Source of the DNA: Paragonimus westermani
Taxonomy: Eukaryota; Platyhelminthes; Trematoda; Plagiorchiida; Troglotrematidae
Length of the DNA stretch: 64,000 nucleotides
Assembly: GCA_008508345.1 (NCBI GenBank)
Contig: QNGE01000740.1
Coordinates: 62,001-126,000 of the forward strand
Direction: 5' to 3'
The translations under genes were made by a program, and so were the position numbers. The notes below the pieces were generated by a model. That model was not told the DNA's origin. It did no database searches and was given only the letters and a program-made list of their open reading frames with translations. Of the stretch, positions 21,290 to 32,800 are shown piece by piece (the first letter of the stretch is position 1; the number at the start of each line of letters is the position of its first letter).

Positions 21290-24200
21290 ATTTAATGTAT
21301 CTGGCGAGTTTGTTGTTGAGTTCCCTTCGGTAATAAGTTGACTGACCTGAATTACGCGGTAGTCATTTTTCTACCTAACATTCCTTCCGAAGGCATGCCA
21401 ATTACGCAGATCAGGGTAAATAATCAGACCGGTATCTATGAAATACGCTTGGCACCTTCGAATTGGAGGATGCTGCTTTATGACTGGGGCATCCCGATTT
21501 CTGTGTTCTCTCTTGCAAACACTCCGTTTGAGACTGTACACCTTTTATCATAACAAAGTAGCACCACCTCCTCAGTTTGTACTGGTGCTGACAAACCATC
21601 AGCTAGATTAACAAGGACGTTTTATTCTTGCCTACCTAATTCATCTGTAGTGTCAAAGTAACGTTCAGTAGTTGCCGAAACGGTGGGTTTACAGTTCTTA
21701 CGTACTTTTGATTTTGATCACTAGTTCGGAACCGCGGCCACTTTGCTATGTTTGCCCACCGCCGGCTCTGACATTTAGCTGCTTGCAAGCTGGACGAACC
21801 TGTTAGCAATAAGACCGTTTTTCAGCGCATAGTTTAGGATATGCAATCAGTCGGTTAAATAAATATTTCGCGAATTCTACTATGACTGGATAACACAGTC
21901 GGCATGCCAGGCGAGTGATTACCACGCCGGAATTTGCTTACTTAGACCGTCCTCACTTGATTGAAGCCGCGGAGTACTCAGACAACGGTGTAGTCGCTAA
22001 GTATGAAGATCATGTTTGTGAGTCACCGTGAAAATTAACAGGTGAACCTAGTTTGACCAGTTTTTGGGGGTTGTTGGCATTGAACTATTTGGGCGATATT
22101 CCCACGAAGTGTGATCATTTTCTCAGTAGTACACTTCTCAACTCTACTGTAAACCCAAATACTACGCTGGTCACAACTTTGTTCTCCTGTTCAGTAGATT
22201 TTGGAATTTAATAGTCGTTGTTGGTTATAGTCTATGACTTGGTGGCCTGGTAGTATCTAAGCCTACGATCATAACTTTTGGGTGGTGCGAAGGTGGTTGA
22301 TTTTGTTCTTTTCGCATTATTTTGAGACACTTTTATGTGTATAATTCTTGTCTATCATCCTTACATGTGATACCTCACCATTACCCACTGATTACTTAAT
22401 TCTCAGAACAAGCTGCAGGGAAAGGTCACTCAACAGTCTACTTTGGTTAAGATACTAAGGACGGTCATGTTGAAGACTCGGTAATAGTCTTTACCGCCCG
22501 TTTATTTTGATAGTTTTGCTAGGTAATGTTTCCTTATTGTCTGTGTCGCACTGATCAAACATGTCCCATGTAAGTCAAGTGGTATTCCTCCTAAAAAGAA
22601 ACGTCCGTGATAGTAAAATTTCTTGTTCCTTCCAGGGGTTATTTCCTACTGGGAGATAGTACCACCTAACAAACTACTGTTGGAACCAACAAATCAGGAA
22701 ATACTCTGTAAGAGTCGTGTCAAACTAATGGTTTGCATTTTGTCAGTCAAAACTTTCAGAGAGTATCTATTTACCACAGTGTCTCTGAGAGCGTGAATAC
22801 ACTATCCTCTCGTAGCGTCTTCTTGGCTGCTCGAGGAGATATATATCTACAGGAAATTGAGAAGTATGTTCTACTTGTTGGATTACCTGTGAGAATCTGT
22901 CTGATCTGGTGCCTAAATAGTGAGGAAAAGGTTTTTGATCTATATGAAGAACTGAGACTCACTTCTTATACTAGTAGCTAAATTGGGGTTGTTGATATAC
23001 ACAATTAAAAATCCGTTACCCAAAGAGTCATACATGAACACATTCGACTGTAAGGGTTTGGAAAAAAGCCAGTGCTTACTGTTAGCTATAAATGGAATGG
23101 GTGTAACAGTACACCAGTCGAACTGCTTGTCAGTTCTGTCTGATTGACTCAGACAACGTTCTAGTAAGTAGCGAGGCGTCAGTTGGCCGATTAACACCGA
23201 TGGCTATTTAGATTAATTAGCAATCCCACCATTTTGAAAGAAAATGGCCAATCACTCGAAAACTTGAAAAAAGGTGTTTTCAACGAATGACAAATGCTTC
23301 GGTGATCAAGAAGAATGTTTACAATGTTCAGTCAGAAAACCGGGATAAATCATCAGTGGGCAATTCAATTAGTGAGGAGTTCACATGCACCCATAAAACG
23401 AAGGATAAGATTGCACGGGATCAGAAAGCACTACAAACATGAAATATAAAACGTGAATCTTTCCATTTTAGCGGTAATCTTGTTAGTATGAGGCCACTTA
23501 AATTATGGTCCACTATATTACCGAAATATCTTGCATGTTAACAAAATGAAAAGGGCTTTAGTTTCAAGGTGTACTCAGAAACATTTTGCAAAAATGTTGG
23601 TAATCTATTTCTTCAATAACGGAGAAGAAAACACATCCGTCAGACATAACGAATGAAAAAAGGTGTGATCTTGGTCATAAGGCCAACTGGGCTACACTGT
23701 TTTACAGGTCTTAAAATAAGGATACGTTTGAACTTTAAAATCCGAAGCCAGTATCCTGCATTTACTGTAGTAGAAACGGATTCTCTGGAATAGGTGTGAG
23801 GACCACATTTTGAGAAACGAAACGGTGGAGGACAAACGTACCGTGGAAGACGTTTGAGATTGTAGTGGGACAAAAAGCCTATAGATCAACTAAGCGTGTG
23901 AATTTTTGGCGATTTGAGTGAAAAACTTCTAGCGTGTGTTTCACAGAGAATTCCGAAGAGCATATAGTGTTATTTGTCAGGATCACATCAATTACCATGT
24001 TTTGCCTGTTAACTGAACTACCAGAACGATTGTCTCGCGTGACGCGACTTGATTTGGGCTGTTGCCATACTGACTTTGTTTAGACTAAGTACACTGCAAT
24101 ATTGTCTACAGTAATTCGACCAGCTCAGAATTTATTATCAGTTTCCCTACGCTCACGGGAGCATTGGTGCGTCACGTCATGTCAAACCCCCGGTAATAAA

Positions 24201-25632
24201 TAGTGGTATCACTCTAAAGAAGAGCCAATCACGAATTCATTGTTCATGATCGGCTGTGATGAGATTATGACTGGTTTTATTACGGAAGCATGGGTATTTA
24301 TGGTCTGCGCTATTTATCTTAGACTGAAACGAAAATATTTTCTACTGCATCTACCACTCTTGAGATTCGGGGATACGCTCGCACTTAGTCAACCTGTTGC
24401 ATAACGTGAAGAAGTTTACCTGTGAACTTGCCACATAACGTCGCAATGTGCACATTCTTCATGTCTCAGTTTTCTCGTGATGCAAAAATGGCAGAACTGA
24501 CCATAACAGCTCTTCAGCCTTATTTGTCGATCGTATACGCACAGGTGAGACCAACGCTCACACGAAATCAACACATGTCAGGTGAGACGATTAGACAAAC
24601 AAGGATAGGGTAGAACAGCTAGTCAGACACTTGACCATAAAACGGACAAAGCCATCAGAAATATTAGATTCTTAATAAGTTAATGGACATAACATTAGAT
24701 GAGCTAAATGGAAGCGGATTTTGGCATATAGGCAAACGCATCGGCGTGCACAGGTGACCACCAACGGAATTCATGAGTGAACGTAATAATTGTCCCTTCT
24801 TAAGAAGCTGCCAGCGGCTTTTGGCGATTTGTCTCTGCTGCAAAAAGAAAACGAGACCTTTTTCTGCCACTCATGCATATATATATATATATATATATAT
24901 ATACGTATAAGAGAGAAGGGCCACAGTCGGTATACGTATGTGTGTGTATAATATTTGTGTTACACTGAACCAAAAGTTGAAGTGGCTGTCTGATATTAAC
25001 AGTGTTCCCATTAAAGTGAATGGTCTCACGTCTTATATTCCATGTTCACAGCTCGCACACTCTTGCATGATCTTCTATGCTTGGTGAGTTCCTGTGTACG
25101 TCCCGTTGATTGAATTGGTTAGCAGTGATTTCTCCTGGTTCTCTGACAGAGAATTTCACACGTTTTCTCAGACCCTCGAAGAATTTGTCGGGTGATAGCA
25201 AGGTTGCTCATTCCGATTTCACTAAATATTATTGTTTTTCCAAATTTTAAGAACACAACGCTCAAGATGCTGCTTAAGAAGTGGATCTTTCAGCGTTTTG
25301 CTGACCGTTTTGGCGTACAGACTCAGTCCCGTTCCGTAGGAGGTCAAAGAGCGATTGCTCCAATGGCACCACCCAAAACTGTTCGAATTTATTGACTCGC
25401 CGTTCTGTTTTGCCTTACGAGCATGTTGGTTAATATACTCGTAGGCACTAATCTTTTCCTTAACACAAAGAATTATTTCACATTTTTTGGTCAGCTAGAT
25501 GAATAATATTGGTTAACTTGTTTCTTAACAAGTACCATACAAACAGTCGTATACTACTGAACTATGTTACCCTATCCATATCACAAGGTATCTGTCTCGA
25601 AGACTTAAGAGCAACCATATTTTTTGTTGTAG
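21290..25632. other. Unassigned region upstream of PP2C-like gene
   Basis: No exon or element domain was recognised on either strand. It contains the (AT)n microsatellite listed separately. If the PP2C-like gene has 5' untranslated exons or a promoter in the window, they should lie here, but no TATA or initiator signal can be singled out by eye. Confidence 0.4.
24877..24903. repeat. (AT)n microsatellite
   Basis: Thirteen to fourteen uninterrupted AT units, followed by tacgtataag and 30 nt later by a tacgtatgtgtgtgtata stretch. Confidence 0.95.
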
Positions 25633-25656
25633 ATTTTTTTGCATGATGTGCCTCTC

Positions 25657-26029
25657 ATGATGTCTGTTACCAACAAATTTGCTCTAAACAAAACCAACGG
25701 AAAATCGGAACTTGGTCTGACCAAGTCATGGAGTTTGAAAGAAGGACTTCGCGCTTTACGCCGCAGCCTCACCTTTTCATCCAGCCAGGAGAACAACGAA
25801 AGCATCCCACAGTGTAGTTCCCAACATTCGGATCTCCGTTTTCGTCACCGTATTTTTTCGCAGTGCGACGTTTGGCGGGCTCTCAGTCCGGATGAACTCC
25901 CTGACTGTGCCGTTTTCCCACTTGTTGCTATATCCGCCTTATCTCAGGAGGTATTTGCATCGTGTACTGGGCCGAATACAGGCATATTAGCTGTTCATAA
26001 GTGGCTCAAAGTAAAACCAACTAATTGCG
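25657..26029 (+). CDS. PP2C-like domain protein (CG9801-like), first recognised coding exon
   Basis: The frame starts at tandem ATGs (25657 and 25660) just after a good acceptor, ttttttgttgtag ending at 25632, so either the 5' UTR is spliced here or coding begins further upstream. The exon ends at 26029 before gtaagtggg, a near-consensus donor, in phase 1 after ...KPTNC. It encodes 124 residues: a basic N-terminal part (SWSLKEGLRALRRSLTF), a Ser/Gln-rich segment, then an LPDCAVFPLVAISALSQEVF stretch. Joined to the exon at 41604 the split codon becomes Gly, giving CG followed by EPNADAF, which suits the entry to the PP2C-like domain. The assignment to this gene rests on strand, phase and that junction, not on a recognised N-terminal domain. 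Confidence 0.6.
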
Positions 26030-26940
26030 GTAAGTGGGCTGATTATTCGATTTGTACTGATCTTGTGACTGTATAAGACCGGTCTTTTCTTACAAACTTT
26101 GTATTCTGAGTGTCATCTTTGATTGATACGATCTTATACAGTGCACATACGCTCTAGCAATACCACTGGAGACAGGTGTATAACCCATTGACTGTAAGCA
26201 AGCAAGTGTTCACCGCTGTGACTGGAATATGCTACAGGCAGTTATTACGCTGGTGCCTCGCGCATGAGACTTGTGGTGATTCGATAGTGAGAAAATGTTT
26301 TGCAAACTGCACATCACCAACACTGTATTATGGATCACCAGTCTTGGATGCAACCAGATTGTTGTGTCACTGTCTCTCAATCGATCCATCAGGGACCGTG
26401 ACGCCCTAATTGACAGCTGCTTGTCACACCGCAGTTGGGGCTCTGAGTAGCTACATACCAGTACTTATTGGGCCATGTATGTTAAAGTTAGCATTTTAGT
26501 GTGTGCACTTCTGGTTGTCTAACTCACGCGATCGACCCGGTAAAGTATGATTTTTTACAGTCGCGTCAAACTGAGCCTCAGAGCAATTTTCACTACCCCA
26601 TTGTGTTTTCTGCGAACAATTGTGGGTTCGAAGTGCTCCTGCCGTTCGATACATTTGAAATTTTAACCAAATATCCTTATTTGCAGGCAGTACGAAGTTT
26701 TTGTCAAATAGATTGAGAATGATACAAAGATACAAGCAAGTTTTAACACTCCACGTTTCAACCACCTCTTGTGACCTTCCTCAGGAGTGTTGTAATCTAA
26801 ATCATATTGTTAATGTGATATCCATAACATGTTGAATACGACGCTCAAACTATGTGACTTCATCCATATTACATTTGGTGCGGATATCCTACGAAGTTTT
26901 TGTTAATTTGGAAACCACCTACCAGGGAAAGATCTGGGTT
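26030..26940. other. Intron sequence, nothing recognised
   Basis: This is the start of the inferred 15.6-kb intron 26030-41603. Opposing open frames overlap at 26496-26765 on both strands, neither with a motif. Confidence 0.4.
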
Positions 26941-27010
26941 TCAGATAGACTCGAACCGCTGACAACAACAGCGTGCTGATACGTGGCAAACGCTTTCTCA
27001 GCTGAGCCAA
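26941..27010 (-). repeat. tRNA-like (SINE) head, minus strand
   Basis: On the minus strand TGGCTCAGCTGAG (27009-26997) fits a pol III A box and GCGGTTCGAGTC (26959-26948) a B box, about 40 nt apart, as in tRNA genes. A convincing cloverleaf with acceptor stem is not seen, so I call it a tRNA-derived SINE head or tRNA pseudogene. Its body would extend leftward. Confidence 0.5.
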
Positions 27011-27151
27011 GAAGTCATCTTTTGAGCTCAGGAGTGTTACATTTGGATCCACTTGCCCATCTAACCCATCGTATCATGTGGAACTCACCAAGTGTTCCAG
27101 GAAATAGACTGTCCAGGCGGGATTTCTCAGACGGTTGTGAGCTCCCGACAC

Positions 27152-27232
27152 AGTCTTGTAGCTCGGCGGGTAGAGTGTCGCATTCTGAAATGCTATTTTT
27201 GTCGCCCATTTTAGTCCACCAGAGACCCAACC
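27152..27232 (+). repeat. tRNA-like (SINE) head, plus strand
   Basis: TAGCTCGGCGGGTAGAG at 27159-27175 is an excellent A-box match with D-arm. The B-box position (27201-27217, gtcgcccattttagtcc) is eroded from an expected gtcg-ggttcgagtcc. It lies head to head with the minus-strand tRNA-like unit 140 bp to the left. Confidence 0.45.
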
Positions 27233-27744
27233 ATTTTACGTTTGAGTCTCTTGAAGTTATTCCCGGTTTCACCTATTCACCCGTCAAATAGCAATATCCT
27301 GGGTTGATCTGAGTTGTTTTCATTGAGATAACATGCCTTCTTTGTTGCGACGCTCCTCATGAGAACCAACCACCGTACGAAACGAGGTGAACCCCAGAGA
27401 AAGTGTATTACTTTAGACGGTCAACTCCTCAACCCGGCGTTTGGTATGTTGGTTACAGTGGTGGCTGCTCCTCATAGCTTTCACTACTTTAGAATGTCTT
27501 TCATGGGGTCCTCACTGTAATTTCGCAAGTGCCTAAATGATCAAGTGGACTCACAAAGATTCTACTAGTAGCACATCAAGATAGAGTGATGTCATATTCG
27601 ATAGTATTTGGTCCTTTTGTTGGTTTGACCATCGTTTTCTCCGCCAGTTAACTAACATTAATTGGACTGATCACGGGAGCAACATAACCGTTCACCGGCG
27701 CGTATTCCGGGATTCTAGGGACTCGCGATCAGTTAGTTAATTGA

Positions 27745-28010
27745 TCACGTTGCACAGCCTGCGATGGGTGGGTTCCGTACTCCGTATACCATCTGAGCGT
27801 TTATTGTACCGAGCATTTTGTACTGATCCCAAACAGCTGGGTGAAACTACGTGGTGGTCAAGCAACAACGTGGTCACGAAACTTGAAACCAGACTGCTCC
27901 ACTGAACAAAGTAGAAAGGTGTGGCCTGTTTGGCTGGAGTCCTCGTGATCACTCAAATCGCTGGTTAGAAACGTTATCCGAGATGGCGATTTGCTGCAGT
28001 CAATGGTTTA
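27745..28010 (+). mobile_element. RTE 3' fragment (C-terminal pol region)
   Basis: HSLRWVGSVLRIPSERLLYR is a clear match to the conserved C-terminal H-R-L-R-W-L-G-H-V-L-R-M-P motif of RTE pol. After a +1 shift RGGQATTWSRNL and a WPVWLESS block follow, then (near 27950) a DHSNRWLETLSEMA segment. It is truncated at its 5' side and inserted in the inferred PP2C-like intron, same strand. Confidence 0.75.
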
Positions 28011-28840
28011 CCTGTATCTACACCATTTCTAGTTCTTCTACTTAGTCTTCTTTTATTGATTTCCAGTCGCCTTAGTAACGTTTCCATCTAGAACATTCTA
28101 AGTCACTATTGATGTAAGCGGAGGTCCGAGTCACAGTATCTTTGGGTCAGGCCCATGGACGCTGTGATAATTATGCTTTTCTTCTTTCGGTCTTCTTCTG
28201 ATATTCTTTCCGAATAATCACACACGTTCAACCGCTGTTCTCGGACGCTTATATTTACTTGAGATTTGCGCGTTTTGTTACGAGAAATTTAAAGTGTAGG
28301 TATCAAATGAAAGTGACTGGTGAAGCTGTTTTCGCGAAGTTGATTTTTTTGATTAGATCTCGTGGGTAAATGGAGTTTGCTATTTTTATCCTGACTGGTT
28401 CAGATCGTTAAAACTTCGTTTATCCAAATCTATTAAGGACTGTTGTGCTATTCATTGTGGCCGATATTTGGGTAGTGGAATCTTTATGATAACTTGCATT
28501 AAGCCAGTTTGGTCTGCCTGTCTCATCCGTGGGCAGAATTTCTGTTAATAATTACACGTGTAAGGGCATAGTTGGTATGGTTTCACTGTACTGCCGAAAG
28601 GCTTGATCAAAGACATCAAATTTAGTAGGAATTTAAATCACGAGTAGCCTTGTTCACGAGTGTGTTTTGGGTGGCATGAGTGGATAGGCAGTGTAGGTGA
28701 TGGGATATTACTGTCTCACATGATCGTCTTCATCACCACACAGGCTTTGATCCTGGTCGGAATGTACTGTGCCTGGGGCTACCGATCACCCTAACAGCTA
28801 CACGAAGTATCCTAAGATGAAAAGCCGTCAATGAACAAAT

Positions 28841-29045
28841 TTAGAGACTGGTAGAAGAAGACTGAGCTGAGATACCAGGCAAGCGACATCCACCCAGTTT
28901 ACTCAGTGAGACAGTCAGCGCCCTCATGTTTTGTGACCACTTTTTAGCCTGACCACCACTCGGTTTCACCCAAACTGCTCTTGTCCAGTGTGACGAGCGT
29001 TGAGCCGGCATGCGGATTACGTCACCCAATCATCGCAGGCTGTGC
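28841..29045 (-). mobile_element. RTE 3' fragment, minus strand
   Basis: The frame 29029-28841 reads DVIRMPAQRSSHWTR, then PSGGQAKKWSQNMRALTVS and LGGCRLPG, the same C-terminal RTE block as at 27745 but in the opposite orientation. The likely 3' tail extends leftward to about 28680 without a visible repeat terminus. Confidence 0.7.
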
Positions 29046-29369
29046 AGTGTGAACCGTTGACCTATCTTCGTACATCCCGAGCGGTCTGAACTACGCGCCC
29101 GGAAACTGTCGAGTTGCTGACTTAAGTATCCAGTTTGGTGTGTACAAGTTGGCGGAAACAACGGTGTTCAAACGCAGCAAGTCCATTTTTATTTTCACCA
29201 CGGACAGACCGTGTTTCATAATTATAAAACGAAACAGAACACAGGCAAGCAACATACACTTTGCCTTTCAGTGACAACCGAACTTCTTTTCGACGCTACA
29301 GATGACACAGTTCAGCAACGATAACCCATGCCTCTCTGTGCTATCCTTGCTGTTGATAAAAAAATTCCA

Positions 29370-29830
29370 CTCGCTCAAATCCTCTAGCCTTAAGTGGTTA
29401 GGTCGTGTGTTAAAACTGCCAACCAACGTTTACCACTTCGTACCCTGTTTCCGAGTCCCTGCTCACTGTTGTAGACTACAGGGTGACTAATTGATTACTC
29501 GGTCAAGGGGAACGTAACTGACAATTCTCAGTTCATGTACTCACTTCGTGTTCCATCTGGTCTCTGGATTAAGAAGCTAGGGGGTAATGGTGACTAATCA
29601 GATTCAATAATGTGAATATTGTCCTTGTTGAACTCAGTTACTTGTGGAATCAGGAGCGAGTCAACGAAGCCGTGAAGTGACACCTTACTTTCATTTGAAA
29701 CTCAGTTGTTTTGTCAGAGAGATAAGCGCACATGCTTGAGTTCTGTGACTCACATTCCAAGTGTTATTCTTCTCTCTTACTAGTTAAACGAGTATTTCCT
29801 AGTCGTGAAGCCGGTAATCTCGACGGCACA
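29370..29830 (+). mobile_element. RTE 3' fragment with tail
   Basis: SLKWLGRVLKLPTNVYHF (29380-29435) is the conserved L-R-W-L-G-H-V-L motif. Its frame stops at 29488. The noncoding part matches the tail of the RTE copy at 18.9-20.75 kb: gtgaatattgtccttgtt (29609 on) against gtgaatgttgtctttgtt (20416 on), and ccttactttcatttgaaactcagttgtttt against ccttacttttccttaaagtttggttgtttt. The two are therefore copies of one family. Confidence 0.7.
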
Positions 29831-32800
29831 GTGAATGTTTGTGTGACCATGGACTCTCGTGACCTATTAATTGTCCCTTGTGGAACCGTCCAACGATTGT
29901 TCTAACAGGAGCCAGACTGAAGGACATGATGGAATATGACAAACGTTACTTATATTTCCAACCGCTTGGATGTTTCGTGTTCACCTTGTCTGAAGAAACC
30001 GATTGAACCAACAGGTGATCACCAAAGTTTGAAGTGAAATGAGTCCGAATGGTAGCCGTTCAAATTCAACACCATGCACCAAAAGATGTGATGAAATACA
30101 GTACGGTTTACACGGTCCTATGGAATGACCCCGAGCTATGCCAAACCAATATCGAGGCTTTTCTCACGTAAACATTTCCACCAATGAACTGTAGGTACTT
30201 TGTCCTAGGCATACTTCTTTAAAAATGTGGGTCTTTCACTTTTAACTGCCATCTTGCACTTCAAGCTGACGGGAAAATCGAACTGTTTGACTGTCTGTTT
30301 TGGGTTATCACAGTACGTCTACTAGTGTGTGATCAGGTGGGTATATGACTTTGTACGTTAAAATTAAACCTCTGCTTATTGCGAAACTGACTTAGTTTTG
30401 TCAGCCTCTCTATGCACAAACAAATCCTGGGCTATTTGACTCCCTTAATGACGCGATTAATTTCAGATGTGTTTGGCGATCTAACATTGCTCTGGGAAAT
30501 CTCATTGTTAATCGGGAGCCTCAAGCTCAATTTCCCGGCGATCAGAACATGAATATACATACATATATATATTCATCAACAGGCTAACAGGGATTACGTT
30601 AGATGTTAGTAATTAAAAACCCAGGCTGTAAATATCTTCCCAGTTATATACCTCCTGCATATTAGATGAAATCGTAGACCGATAAACTTTTCCTATGTTA
30701 CTAGGTGATGCACTGCTCATTGTCGCCCAGAGCTCACTTTTTGATGTCAACCACTGTCTTCGAATGTTTTATTGTAGCAGCCTTGGAATCGTGGAAACCA
30801 ATGAGAAACCGGAAGGCAGATGGCATATCGGTCTCGTTGTATGAGAAAAACCCACTGACTGATCGAACTTCAGGTAGGTACATGCACACAAAAGTAGAAC
30901 TTACGATGTTTTTTGAATGAGTTCCACATTTTTAGCATCATTTGCATACATGCTGAGTTTGCATTTATTGCTCACTGTTGTGTTTCATTGAATTTATTGT
31001 CTGTTGGTGAAATGTTATGTACTAGTACACTTCATGATAAGGCGTCAACATTGCTTACTATCTCTGTACTAATTCTGGCATTTGACAGAAACTAGACAGG
31101 GTATGTTTCCCGGTCTGGATCTGTTATCAGAAGGGCATAGATCTTTCTCGTAGCCCTTTGTACTTGTTGCATGCATGCTGACAAATTATTCACTCAGCCA
31201 GAATGTGTCAAGCAATTTCTCGTTGTTGTTAATGTTACCGGCTTCTATGTGTCGGTTAACTATTGTTCACCCAACTGATTAAAAGTTCATTCGACACAGC
31301 GCAACTGTGTTCAGCTAGGTATGATAATCGTCAAGGCCTAAAACTGTTCGATCGATCAAGATACGGAAGGCAGACTAATGAATTACGATTTCGCCACAGG
31401 AAGTCATACGTAACGGTGCGCCGGTGGGTTCAAATTGACGATGATTCAGTCCGCACTGTCCAGAGCGGCGTAATACTGTGTTGTTCAGTTTTGTGTAACT
31501 GTACGACACGTGGGTGGTAGTATCCACTCAGCGGGAACAGTGGTATTTCCAGTGGGGTTGCGCGAAAATAGTCTAATCAGATAACTGATGCTCAGCGTGA
31601 GCCGCCCGGATACCAGATAGTGGGAAGTGAGTGTACACACTTAAAAACACAGTGAATCAACAGGAATGACCCAATCCTTATCTATGTCAGGTCCGGGCCA
31701 CCTAACCAATACCAACTTACCCTGGCTATTTGTTTTGTCAGCCAGTGTGCACATTCTTGGATGCTTTGTGCTGAGTGAATTGTGAAAACAACCTGCCCAT
31801 TTTTTATATCTTGCGGAATGACCGTGTTTTGTGCAAATGTCCGCGCTCACTATATGTCAAGAGGGGGAAAAGTGATCTGACACAGTCCATCTTTTATGAG
31901 TCAATGGACTAAGATACAAGATGATCTTATCTATGCTAGATCAACTCAGCGTATGACCCGTCGGAAGAAACTGATAAGACACTGCTTCAGCCCTCTTCCG
32001 GAATTTCAATAAGTGAATTCGACATACTTCTAACAAGTGAATCAAGGTTGGGCGGATACCGGTTATTTCATGACCGTTTTCAAGCATACCGCAAGTCCGT
32101 GGTGTATCCACTGAGTCTGGCGACTATATGCACACACCCGACAGACTTATCCCAGACGTTGTAGATCGGCTTGGATGTAGGCCACAGGCTGGCCTGCCTA
32201 ACTCATGTGGTTTAAGAAAGAAACATCATCCTTGGATCTGGGGACCACATAGCAAGCCAATTTGTGGTAGAGACGTAACCTCTCTTGTTTGTATGACCTG
32301 TTAAATAGCATAGAATTTTTATCAAATTTGCCGACATAAGAACTGAAAGTTCGTTTAACATCTAGAATCTCTGCTTTGCTTGCCCGTTCTTTAGAGTTAT
32401 TTCTAAATCTTCTGAAGATTATTTTTGTCCACCAAAGCTATCCAGATTAGATTACACATCGTTTTTAGGGTGGATAATCCGACAGTACTGCCTTTGAGAT
32501 GACAGTGAGTATGTGGCTGTGTTCAACAGTCACAGAAATTAAACCTTTCGTCTTTCAGCGATTCAGACGGAAATATACCTTGGAAGGTTGAACACCACTC
32601 ATACTTGGTCGCAATCCTCGCATTGGGATAGGCCCTTCGGCCAGCCCATTTCGAAAGGAAGAACTAGCCCAGGGTTGCGTTCTTATTTGTGTTCTTCTGT
32701 GCACACTTTCACATCCAGACCGGAATTCCCGCTATGGCTCTTGTGTTTTTCAGACTAGCCTATTAATCACAACGCTATGAACTTCATAACAAGTGCTACA

